From Trametes villosa (Eukaryota > Basidiomycota > Agaricomycetes > Polyporales > Polyporaceae), in contig PUDQ02000085.1 of assembly GCA_002964805.2 (NCBI GenBank), positions 310,001 through 374,000 of the forward strand: a stretch of DNA of 64,000 nt. The letters run 5' to 3'. A model generated the notes under the pieces. It had not been told where the DNA came from. It saw nothing but the letters and a program-made list of their open reading frames with translations, and ran no database searches. Shown here piece by piece: positions 46,724 through 57,103 of the stretch (positions are counted from its first letter, which is position 1; each line of letters opens with the position of its first letter). The position numbers and the translations under genes are program-made.

Positions 46724-48891
46724 CTACACGGGCGGCAGCGCATCCTGCGTCTGCGTATGCCTCTGCCGCTCCTCCTCTGCCCACTGTCTCGACTGTTCGG
46801 GGGGCTCGACGTCGTTTTGCTCCGACTTGAGCTCGACGCGTGTCACCTGTCCGGGGCCAGTCGCGCGGTCAGCGTGGGTGCGGGGAGTACACAGCCGGGC
46901 GGACATACCCGTATTCGAGCCGCGCTGCCTGTGTGATCTGACTTGAGATTCGAGTCCTGAAGGAGGAGGTCAGTTGCCGCGTTTCACTGGCAGTGACATT
47001 GTGTCGACGTACCAGGGCATCCTCGCGGTCGCGCTGGGTGGCGCTTTGCGCCTCATGCAGCGACGAGATGATGGGGAGGACATGTTCATCCGACTTGTGC
47101 GTTCTACGCCGCAGTGATTTGCGTGCGTTCAATCTGTCAAAGAGAACTCCCATCAGCCCCCAGGGCCCGACGAAGACGGTAGAGTGGTATACATACGTGG
47201 CTAGAGTGGAGGTCGCGTATACTGAGATCACAGCGTCAGGTCAGCCACAGCATGTGGGCACCAAGGGACGCCTGACGTACGTTTGGATATGGAGAAGTGT
47301 AGTGCCAGGAAGATCAGGTTGCGGGGCATCGAGAGCCACTGTAAGGGCGCAGGTCAGCGGATGGCATCACCAAGGGCGAGGGGCGCAGCGCGGCCCATGA
47401 CGTCCGATCAGAGCGAGGAAACTTACACAGATCAAGGACACTGCAGTAGTAATACTACCGTGACAACGTCCGATCAGCCCGGACAGTGTGCGCGGGGACA
47501 CAGAGCACATACCTGGTAACTAGACCGGTTTCAACGGTGTATAATGTGACTACGTCAATTAGGTGGTCCGTTCTGAACCTCACGATCAGTACGGAGCATA
47601 CGCGATGACAGGTGTGGATACGCACATGGTAGAGAAGCCCGTCCGGCTCCGTTGCAGGAGCACAATTAACGTTGTCGTGATAAGTACATCCACCGCGGTG
47701 GATAGCGAGAGGCCCATGGTGAAGACCCACTGATTCGCCAGAGTCAGCGGGAGCATCCTTACGCTGAATGAATAATCTTACTCCTACGCGGTCGACGAAG
47801 GCCTCGTAGCTTCGCAAGGTAATCCTACGGGACCGTCAGTATATCGAAAGGTCAACGACGGAAGAAGGCCTCTTACATCTCAGATGTCGACACTGTTCAC
47901 GGAACCTCGTGAGTAAGTAACAGAGGGTATGCGTTCTCGTGTCAGACCTACCAAATGCTGCCACTGTCAGGTGCATTAGCATTAGAGTCAAAACAGTCCA
48001 TATATTCACACACCTAGCCTACCGCACGCAAGGACAAGCTATAAGATGGACAGGTCAGCGACGTGCGGTGTCGACAAGGGACGTGAGCTTACTATGGGCG
48101 CGGTCAGCCACCATGAGAACCCGCTCACTATACGGATCAACTTGTCAGTTTGGAGTACCTCCGCAGATACACCACTACGTACAGACGTAAACGCGATGTG
48201 CGAAGAAGCTGCGGCAAGGTCAGTAACGAGTGCGCCCCACGACGGTTGGTGTGCTCACCAATGGGAGATCAGTGTGACGATGGCCTACAACTGGTCAGGA
48301 AACGAATGCAGGGATATATGCTATGCGTGTACTCACAGTGAGAGCTACTGTTAACTTTCACGAAGGCGAAATGAGTACGAAAACGGAAACGAGCCAAGAG
48401 GTGAGGCGTACTGCTATTGTCCTGAGAGTGATGCGATAGGTTAGCTTCTCCTACGATCAGCTTGGTGATCGCACTCACCAAGGTATAAAATCATATATGG
48501 TAGTGTCACCCCAATGTTGTATGAGGTATATCCATGCAGACGCAAACGCCATGGAGGAGTGCAGAGCGTCCAGCCCCCTGTTCGCATGTAAGCCCGGATG
48601 GGAAACGCGTGCAGAGATAAAAACGAACCATAGCAAAGACACCTTAAGACCAATCAGTTGGCGCGTCAAAACGATCGCAATATGCGACTCACCATGAACG
48701 TGTTGCGTTTGTAGTCATCGCCGCCATAGAGTCTGAAGTAGATGAAGGCCTGCGTGGTGACGGTCCCCGAGAGCCTGCAGTAACAGAAGGCGCTGTAGTT
48801 GGGTTCCTGGTTCGGACCGGACAGGCACGTACACTGCGGAGACGAGAGCGCCGACGAGGATGGCACCGATGGTGTCGCTAGCATTGGCCAT
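46724..48891 (-). CDS. Seven-transmembrane protein, DUF6534-type, copy A
   Basis: The ATG is at 48891 (MANASDTIGAILVGALVSAVLSG) and the stop is at 46726-46724. About fifteen small exons join to some 330 residues. Family signatures in order: TTQAFIYFRLYGGDDYKRNTFM, VSLLWGLDALHSSMAFASAW, YLIQHWGDTTIYDFIPWTIA-LTVALT-AIVTLISHCFFAHRVYVL, SGFSWWLTAPI, ITLRSYEAFVDR, WVFTMGLSLSTAVDVLITTTLIVLLQRSRTGFSTM, VVTLYTVETGLVT, MPRNLIFLALHFSISKLYATSTLATLNARKSLR, then a hydrophilic tail. Seven helices are expected. Mushrooms have dozens of such genes, usually of unknown role. Three exons are 14, 10 and 18 bases long (48642-48629, 48421-48412, 48354-48337) and match those of the paralog at 57104. All joins keep the frame, so it looks functional. 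Confidence 0.85.
48337..48354 (-). other. 18-base micro-exon in 7-TM copy A
   Basis: TTAACAGTAGCTCTCACT (minus strand) encodes LTVALT. It is bounded by AAAG before and GTGAGT after and restores the family sequence IPWTIA-LTVALT-AIVTL. Without it the helix loses six residues. Confidence 0.8.
48412..48421 (-). other. 10-base micro-exon in 7-TM copy A
   Basis: GACAATAGCA (minus strand), bounded by CTCTCAG and GTACGC, completes the Trp codon and adds Thr-Ile-Ala. Confidence 0.8.
48629..48642 (-). other. 14-base micro-exon in 7-TM copy A
   Basis: GTGTCTTTGCTATG (minus strand), bounded by CTTAAG and GTTCGT, encodes VSLL plus two bases of Trp. Confidence 0.8.
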
Positions 48892-50734
48892 TGCTCATCG
48901 CGGCCGCTCCGGAGAGCGAGAGGGAGTCGGGGGAGCGCAGGTGTCGAGGGCGGGGGGATGATGGTGGGGGAGAAGGAGAGGGTTGGGGGCGGGGGGCATG
49001 GCAGAGACGTTAATGCGGTCAGGAGATGAGCAAGGCGGACAGGCAGACGATAGATTGACGATTCGGCGACCAATGCCTGACGTCTGTGAGAACGCGCATA
49101 TGTTCTCCAGCCTAGGCGTTTTGCCCATATATGGCTCTCATATGCCCTTTTACGGCACATCTAGGCGCGCTATGCCCTGAGATCTTCGCCTTCTAATCGC
49201 GATCTCTCAAACTTCTCCCTCGGTCCTCAGCTTAGCTTTTTCGTACGCGCGTATTATATTACACCTCCTCGGCCTCCAAACTAAGCCGAGAATAAGGTAC
49301 ATGCTCAGTAAACATGGAAGCACCGTTGTCTTCAATTATATACCGATCTATGTACGTCGCGTCCAGTTCGGCTGACCCATACGCCCACATAGCATGCGAG
49401 CACACACCGGTCGGGGCGCTATTAAACGCGGTCGATCTCCGAAAGAGGCTCAACAGTTCCGCTGCCGGGGCTAGAGCTCCTTCGAACGCCAACGACCAAC
49501 ATTTCCGTCTCGCGACGTACCCGATCGTTGTCGCATATGTTGACTGTCGCCGTAGGGGCAGCCACTGTATCATAAATGCATAAGTCCTGAGCGGACGTCG
49601 GCTTCAGTGAAGGTTCTGGTATACACGGAAGCAGAGCGGGCGACGTCGCTTGCTGAGAGGCCGGCGTACGAAGTGCTTCAGCCGCTAGAAGACCAAGTAT
49701 GTGCTGCTTGGAACGACTGGCCCGTGACAGCTCTTCGACGGAGTACCGCTATGCGCGGCAGCGCTGCTCTCGTCGCCTCATCCTCCCTCGGCCTCCTCCT
49801 TATAAATATTAGCAGACGGCTAAATAGATTCACAAGGAAATAGACAACACCTCGACGGAGGCGCGGTAGTGGATGTGGCCAGGCAGCCCCGTTCGATGCA
49901 CCGCGCTACTAGTCTGTGCTGACTTCCCTTGTCCGCAGTGCACCACTGCACCGCCGCGGCTTGGCATTAGCGAGGCCACGCAGCGCGTCGGTCCCGTGCG
50001 GGCGTACAATGGACGTTCGTCCTGGGCAGCGACGCTGTCGGGGGATGGTCCAGGGACTGCGACGTTTATTGAGACCGCAGTGAAGCGCGATCTCGTTCTG
50101 GGTTAGCGGCGGCGGCCCCTGCGAACTGATCCGTGATACAGTGAGGTCATCGGCGCATTCAGCGGATCTATAAAGCTCCTCGCGGTGAATTACCGGACCA
50201 AGGGCATCGATATGAAGTGTGTAGTGCATGCGGTCTGTGCAGGGATACCAGGGCATCCAGGTGGCAAATTCGAATGCAAAGCAAATGTAGACATAACGAG
50301 CCGACGCGAGCGATATCTTACTGGATCCACCAGTACGAGGAACTTGACTTGCAGATGGCTCTGGGAGTCCACTCAGTTGCAAGGTTTGGCCGTGCAGGTG
50401 GGGGGAGGTGACGCTGGATAGAGTTAGACAGTAGAGAAGCCTGCGAGGGAGTCGGGGAGCAAGTTCAAGACGGCCCAGTTATGGAGGTACTGCTGCTATA
50501 CCAGGCGCCCATATATTCGGGCGCCAACTTCCCGATCAAGCGAAGTCGAGTATGCGAGCCTGCACGCACTGTGTCTTGCCGTTCCTTGGTCTGCTTTCTC
50601 TCTCTTCTGTACCAGTTCTGTGCTACTTCTCTTATATCTTTTATCCTGGACATCTATCTCTGACTAGGCTTCCGGCGCTGAGCTCTATACTTGTACTTGT
50701 CCTGATCCACGGGCGTTCCACGAACCCAAGAAGG
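48892..50734. other. Divergent intergenic region with possible gene remnant
   Basis: 1.8 kb between 7-TM copy A and ATG101. On the plus strand, 49873-50420 has exon-like frames (TATFIETAVKRDLVLG, then AFSGSIKLLAVNYRTKGIDMK after a possible short intron, then RAISYWIHQYEELDLQMAL). They do not chain into a full gene that I recognise. Confidence 0.4.
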
Positions 50735-51793
50735 ATGAACAGTGCACACCCCACAATCACTATAGACCTTGTGAGCACACGAGCTGTTGTACTCACAAGA
50801 TACTGTGTTAGGTACTGCTAGCACTCAGGCTGATGCGGGGGCAGGCAGGTCCTTGACCGCATGCAGGCCAAGGAGGTCCTCCGCGCCGTCCTGCACTCCA
50901 TCCTCTTCCACCGCCTCTTCGGGACCGTCAAGCCGCGCACGTTTGAGGTCCTCGACGTCACCATGGTCTGTTCCCCCTGTTCTGACTCTACCTCCGTGCG
51001 CTCACAGGGCCACTTCACAGCCTGGCGTGGACGACGATGAGATCACGCGTCTCGTTGACGGCAAGGTCGACGCCTTCTGGCGCGGAGTCGAGGGCGACGC
51101 GTACAAGCGGGGTCAGGTACGCTCACACACTCTGTCGCGCATGCTGTTCGGTACCGCTGACTGTTGACGGTGCCCGGCGCGCGATAGATTTTGGTGACGT
51201 TCTCGGAGAAGCGGCCGCGGAAGTCGTGGTTCCTCATTGGCGAGGTATGTTTGGCTTTCGTTCCGGCTGCCAGGCACAGCAACAAGGCCGTGTATCTTCT
51301 GTGGACGAGTGGACGAGGGGACACACGGAGCGCCCCAGGATCTCCACGGAATCTGCGCATTCATTGTCGATGCCTATCGTATGTGGCGAATGTGGTTGTA
51401 CGTCGGAACTGACGTTGTCTTCAGGAAGAGGTTCCGTGGGAGCAGTGGTACGCCTCTGCTACAATCCTACCGCGGCGGTTCTCACACAGAGCAGGATCAT
51501 CAACGCCGAGATACGCCAGCCCTCGGACAAAGGTGCGTGCCGCCGGCTTCGCCCACCACGCAGTCGCCACTGACGCAGCCCGGCGGCTGTCCGCCTGACG
51601 GGATCGCGCCGCAGAGCGACAGAAGTTTAACACAGACCTGGCGGCGACGCTGACGAAGAGCCTGCAAACAATGCTCGTGCACTCCTCGTCCGAGAAGGGC
51701 CGCGCCGCGGTGCCCCTGATCACGAACGCGACCAGCATCTCGCCCTTCCCGATCAAGATGGCCGTCAAAGTCGGCGGCGTCGAAGTCCCATGA
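50735..51793 (+). CDS. ATG101: Autophagy-related protein 101
   Basis: Atg101 is a HORMA-fold subunit of the Atg1/ULK kinase complex that starts autophagosome formation; it replaces the Atg29/31 module of budding yeast. The first exon begins MNSAHPTITIDL at 50735, joined over an intron to VLDRMQAKEVLRAVLHSILFHRLFG, matching the conserved N-terminal strand-helix of the family. Next come TRLVDGKVDAFWRGVEGDAYKRGQ, ILVTFSEKRPRKSWFLIGE, then EEVPWEQW, the conserved (I/V)PWE-W motif, and INAEIRQPSDK. The last exon carries DRQKFNTDLAATLTKSLQTML and ends SPFPIKMAVKVGGVEVP at TGA 51791-51793. About 200 residues in six or seven exons, the usual size. The finger-loop motif was not seen clearly; the small exon around 51421-51443 ends in a weakly defined junction. 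Confidence 0.88.
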
Positions 51794-52583
51794 GTGGTCG
51801 CGGTGCGCCCTGGCGCGCGCGGGATGCGTTCCGGCGGCGTGTGGGGGGTGGCCGAAGGAGGTGCGCTCCGGAGAACGTGCTTCGAAGGTTTGCGCACTCA
51901 CGTTCTGTTCAGAAGCGCGATAGGCTCGGGTCCCCCAGGATGCGGTGCGCGGGCTCGGCGCCCCGAAGATATGTGTACAAGTAGCCAGTTTCACTGTACC
52001 ACCATCCTGCATCTCCCTGGTGACTGCTCGTAAGACCAAGGTAACGGACACAGGTGCGTGTTATATTCTTGAATGCCGTACTTGCCGGCGAGCGCAGCTT
52101 GAGTTTGCGCATCGCCGCCGACGACAAGGGACGGGAGAGTTGCGATTGAGAGCAAGCATCATTCGAATTGGTGGCATGGGCGTCTATTTGCGCAGCGCAA
52201 GCCCAATGAGCGCACTGCGTGGACGAACGTGCAAGGGACGTGGGCAGCCATCTTGCGCGCCCGCGGACGGGTTGCTGTCGGCCTCGTCTGCACGTCTTCC
52301 GTGTCCCCTTTCTGGTGCGCCCTGCTCAATGTCTAGGCGGTGCGCAATTTCTAGCTCTGTGCCTCTCCGGGTGACCCAAGATCGAGTCGCAAGTTCTTCC
52401 GTGTCCGACGGGCCACGGGCCTATATTACACGCCTCGGGCCCGCAGAGCCCATTCCCCCTCCCTCCCCTGCGCCGCTATAGCCAGACGTTCCCACTCTTC
52501 CCCGGCGACGCCCACAATCGCGCCCCGCTTCCCTCGCCTAGATAGTCTTCTAGCGCCTGCTTGGGAAGCAGCCCCCGCCTGAT
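51794..52583. other. Intergenic region, tandem genes
   Basis: 790 bp. A TATATTA element at 52422-52428 lies about 155 bp before the next ATG. No gene seen. Confidence 0.5.
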
Positions 52584-54175
52584 ATGCAGCCCATCCGGAG
52601 CCCCTCCCAGCTCACGCTCGACACCTCCTCCGCGCACGCGCACTTCTCCCGGCTGAGCATGGACTCGGGGTACGCGTCGTCGATGGCGAGCAGCGTGCGC
52701 CTGCCCGCGGACTGGATGCTCTCCCGCTTGTACGAGAACTGGAAGATCGCGGACGCGGCTGCGCAGCGGCTCGGCGCGGACCTGCGCGCGATGGCGGCGT
52801 GCGAGGAGCAGCTGCGCGCGGCGCGCAAGCTCAGGAATGCGTCGAAGGACAAGAAGAGGTGAGTCCGTGCTCCACTTTGGGCGTGTGAGGGCAAGAATAA
52901 TGGGAAACGTAGCTCTGGACAGAAGCGCAAGCTCTCGTTACCGCTACTCAGGAAACGGTCTTCGCCTGCCCTTGCCGTTTCTGCAGATGTTGCGCCGTCC
53001 TCAAACGCACCCGGCGGCAGCGTAGAGGAGCTCGAGGCACTCCTGGTAGCAGTGAAGAGCAGGGTGCGTATGCTCACACGAGCACCTCAGTCCCTCCAAA
53101 TCTGACCCTTACTTGTGCTCCTCATCTTTCAGGTGGAATCAACACAGTCCGCAGCCGACCGTCTTGACACATGTTTCGACGAGCTCCGGCGGGTGCTCGA
53201 CGACGGCCGGCCAAGCTCCTGGCGCAGCTCGCAGTGCGTGCCTGTTCCTTCTTCGCTTGCCATATATAGACGCGCACTCACCTCCGTGCTTCCTCCGCTC
53301 CACTTCAGCAGCAGCGGGAGCTCCGTCCCTGGGCACTCGTACGCCGAGACGTACCGCAAGGCGCGGAAGACCGTCGCTGCCCGTGAGGAGGCGTATCAGT
53401 CGGTATGTGGACTGCGTTGTGCCGTGCCAGACGAAGTGCTGATTTGGGGTGTAGAGCAAGCTCACTGTGAAGGCGATGCGCCGCGCGTGCCTGGCCGTGC
53501 AGTCTGCGCACCATCACTACTCGAAGGCGATGGACCTGCTCGACGTCGTCTGCAGTCCCAAGAAAAGCAAGTGGGAGGCCATGGTCGGCGACGAGCAGAG
53601 TCGGCAGGAAACATACCAGGGTACGCCTCCAAGCTGACCCTCTCCCATCTATCAAAGACGGCTTACACCATTGTGCAGAGGCGGCGAAGTGGGCCGAGAA
53701 GGCGCAGATCTGCTTCAACGAGTGCCTGCGCTCGCTGCAGCCGCACGAGGACCTGCTGAAGCGCGACGAGGCCGAGGCGTGCGAAGACTTGAAGGAGACA
53801 GGCCTCCTCCAAGCCGTGCAGCTCTACAACCTCATGTACGGCGGCAAGGCGCTTGCCATGGGCATCACTCGTACGTCCCCTCGTTTCTCCCTCCTACCTC
53901 ATATTCACCTGACGCGGCGCGTAACAGAGCAGGTGCAGATCATGACGCAGAAGCAGGACGCGGTCTTCCAGCGGCTGACCGCATTCGCGGTGTGGGTGCA
54001 GAACTGCACGCGCCACTGCGAGGCGGTGGAGCTCGAGACGCGCGAGAGCCGCGACGCCGCGCGGCGCGCGCTCGTCGCGCTGTGGGTGCGCGCGGACGAG
54101 GAGGCGGAGACGTTCAGCCTCGCCGCGCCCGGCGAGCACTCGCACGTCTTCCACCCCGCGCAGTATACCCACTGA
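52584..54175 (+). CDS. Helical protein with BAR-like character, unknown function
   Basis: The ATG at 52584 starts MQPIRSPSQLTLDTSS and the stop is TGA 54173-54175. Seven or so exons make about 430 residues. After a Ser-rich leader the product is nearly all amphipathic helix: DWMLSRLYENWKIADAAAQRLGADLRAM, VEELEALLVAVKSR, ADRLDTCFDELRRVL, AETYRKARKTVAAREEAYQSKLTVKAMRRACLAVQ, EAAKWAEKAQICFNECLRSLQPHEDLLKRDEAEACEDLKE, then ALAMGITEQVQIMTQKQDAVFQRLTAFAVWVQ. Long curved helical bundles of this kind recall BAR/F-BAR membrane-bending proteins, but I do not see a signature that settles it. A conserved fungal protein is likely; the function is open. Confidence 0.75.
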
Positions 54176-54619
54176 CCGCCGTGTGGGTGAAGGAAAGTGT
54201 AATTGAAATGCTTTAGGTTGTGGGCAGACATCTCTAGTGTTACTGTATCTTCGTATTTTGGGTTACTTAGCCTGCGCCGTTTGTTGTTTATTCGCGTATA
54301 GTAGGTATGGAGGGCCTTCTCGGTCCTCGACGCACACTCCTTTGTACTCCACATTGTTATCGCTACTGTATCCTCCCGCCCGTTCCAGTTTATGTACAAG
54401 TAGAGCACAACCTCTGGGTTGTATTGTCGCCCCATGTCGCCGTTACTACATAGTATCTCACAACAATCATCAATGCAGCCATACCCATTTACCACCTGCG
54501 TAGGATCTATCGCCAGAGCATACGTTCACGCAGGAGCACCCCGAGATGAAGCCAAGTCATGATATTACACAGCATTAAGTTGGATTGGAGACTGCTCCGC
54601 GACCCAGCCTGCTCTCTAT
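54176..54619. other. Convergent intergenic region
   Basis: 444 bp between two 3' ends, AT-richer than the genes. No gene seen. Confidence 0.5.
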
Positions 54620-56648
54620 CTACTCCTGCATCATCTCCTCCGGCGGTGGCGCGCCGCCTCCGCCGCCGCCCTGCTCCTGGTCCTTCCGCGTCGCCTTCAC
54701 GACGTCGTCGACGCGGAGCAGCACGCGCGCGGCCTCGATGGCCGTTTTCAGTGTTTGTACCTGTACACGCTTTATTAACATCTCGTCCAAGCAATAGAAA
54801 AGAGAGCAGACCGACCTTCACGCTGGCGGACTCGTACAGGCCGTACTCCTTCATGTCGACGATCTTGCCGGTCTCGCCGTTGATGCCCCACGAGTACTCG
54901 CCATTGGCGTGTTTTGCCTGGGGGCGGGGTTAGCATGACGAGATCCGTACCGGATGGTGGACAGACGACATACCCTAAGCTCGGTCAGGACACGGATGGC
55001 GTTGCCGCCGCTGTTTTGTACGAGCGTCCGGGGGATGACCTCCATCGCGTCCGCGACCGCACGGAACGGCCAGCCCTCGACGCCGGTCACGCTGCGCGCC
55101 TTCGCGTGCAGGCCGACGCTGATCGCCATCTCCGTCGCGCCGCCGCCAGGCGCGAGCGTGGGGTCGAAGAACACGTTGCGCGCGACGGACATCGCGTCCG
55201 CGAGGTTGCGGTCGATCTCGTTCAGGATGTCCTTGGACGGCCCGCGGAGGAGGATCGTGCACGCCTGCGGCTCCTTGCACTCGGTGAGGAACGTGAAGTA
55301 CTCGTCCCCGATCTTCTCGATGTTGAACAGCCCGCACTTCGTGCCGACGTCCGACTCGCGCAGGTCCTCAACGCGGTTCACGATCGTTGCGCCAACTGCA
55401 CGCGCAATGCGGTTGTTGTCCGTCTTGCGCACGCGCCGGATCGCGGTCACGTTCGCCTTGTACAGGAAGTGCTGCGCGTAGTCTGCAGGTGCGCGTTAGC
55501 CATGCAGAGTATCGGCAGAAAAAGGGAACATACCGGAAACACCCTTCTCCGTGAGGACGAGGTCGGGCTTAAGTTCAACGATCTTCTCGACCATACTCCG
55601 GACCTGCTCCTCCTCAATCTCCTGTATCCGCGCCCAGTCCGCCTCCTTCGAGATCTCGATGTTCGTCTGCGACTCGCCCTTCTTGTACTCGAGCGGGCAG
55701 TCCAGCAGCACGATCCGCGGGTTCACGATCCGCCGGCGCATCTTCGGGTGGGTAATGTCCTTGTTCAGCATGATCCCGTCCAGCACCCGGCTCTGCTCGA
55801 TCTCGCCCCCGGGGATCTTCTCCACGCGCGCGTACCGCTTGATGTCGACCGTCTTGAGCGCGCCCTCGTCGTGCGCGACCGTGCGCACGGCCTGCAGCGC
55901 GAGCTTGCACATGAGGTCCGACCAGCGCATCACGAACTTCGTCCCGATCGACGTCTTGATGAGCGAGAGCATCTGCTCGTCGTCGTTTGTGTCGATGGGG
56001 ATGGAGATGCGCTTGATGATCTCGAGGGCCTCCTTCAGGGCCTTGTTGTACGCGGAGATGATCACGACGGGGTGGATGTCGCGCTCGAGCTGCGCGAGCG
56101 ACTGCGCGAGGATCTCGCCGGCTTGGGTGGCATGCAAAGTGAGGATGAGCGGGCAGGATGACGCGTGGGGGACGCGTACCGAGGATAATGACACTCGTCG
56201 TGCCGTCTCCGCACTCCTCGTCCTGCGTCCGGCTGAGCTCGATCATGTTTTTCGCGGCGGGGTGCGCGACGTCGATTTCACGGAGGATGGCGTTCCCATC
56301 GTTGGTCAACCTGGTAGTATGCAGCACGCTCAGAGACGTAATGCCAATTTGCATAGGAGGATACTCACAGAATACCGCCCATCGGGTCCAGGATCATCTT
56401 GAGCATGGCCTTCGGCCCCAGACATGTCCTAATCACATCCGCAACAGTCTGCGCACATACTTGAGTTCCCTGCGGCGATGTCAAATGTCGGATGGCGCAC
56501 CTTCGCGGCCGTAATATTCGAGATCTGAGCTTTTCGGCCTGATTGCCTCTCGGGCGCCGTGTCTGCGCATTCAGGTCAGCCCTGTTAGGGTTTTCGACTT
56601 GGGTGACTTACTCATAACAAACACGGGGGTCTGTCCGCCTGCCTGCAT
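54620..56648 (-). CDS. CCT3: T-complex protein 1 subunit gamma (CCT3)
   Basis: CCT is the eight-subunit ring chaperonin of the cytosol that folds actin and tubulin. The ATG is at 56648 ([12 protein letters not shown]), spliced to [47 protein letters not shown], then [41 protein letters not shown] with the ATPase motif GDGTTS. The apical domain is [25 protein letters not shown] and [22 protein letters not shown]. The equatorial return has [35 protein letters not shown], and the C-terminal [28 protein letters not shown]. It ends in a Gly/Pro/Glu/Met tail at the stop 54622-54620. DVNIGET-GKI and KKGESQTN mark it as gamma rather than another subunit. About 560 residues, full length, some eight exons. 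Confidence 0.95.
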
Positions 56649-57103
56649 GTTTTCTGAAGGATAGAGGGGAGAATGGGGAGACTGGACGGTGCAGCGCGAG
56701 GCAAGGAAGTACTCGAGACTTCGTCGCCCATTCAGCGTCTATTTACTTTTCCTGAACGGGAAGCTAGTTACATAAGCTCCGAGGACATCAATGTAGCGCC
56801 CGTGCGTAAAGTCGTCTTTGTGGCGGTGACGGGCTGTGGCTGGAGCCGCTTCAACAACTTGTATCAAGTTTGTATGTATCGTCTGCTCGTGCGACTCAGA
56901 CTGCGGCCATTAATCCATGTATACCACCCCAGGCTGTGATTCAGATCTCTAGGCCATACGCAAATAAGCCCATGGTACAATTAATGAAGCACACACTATA
57001 GAACATCGTATGGTACCGACAGGCACTGCATGGTCACTAGCAGAAGAGTGTATGCTACTATAAGCACCGCGTAAACCCCCCACCTCCACAGAGCCTGAGC
57101 GTG
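56649..57103. other. Intergenic region upstream of CCT3
   Basis: 455 bp between two minus-strand genes, holding the CCT3 promoter. No gene seen. Confidence 0.5.

Noticed and set aside
54914..56161. 415-codon open frame on the plus strand
   Set aside because: It is fully antisense to CCT3, whose motifs and exon joins are unambiguous. The frame is Arg/Leu/His-rich, as expected for a complement of GC-rich coding DNA.
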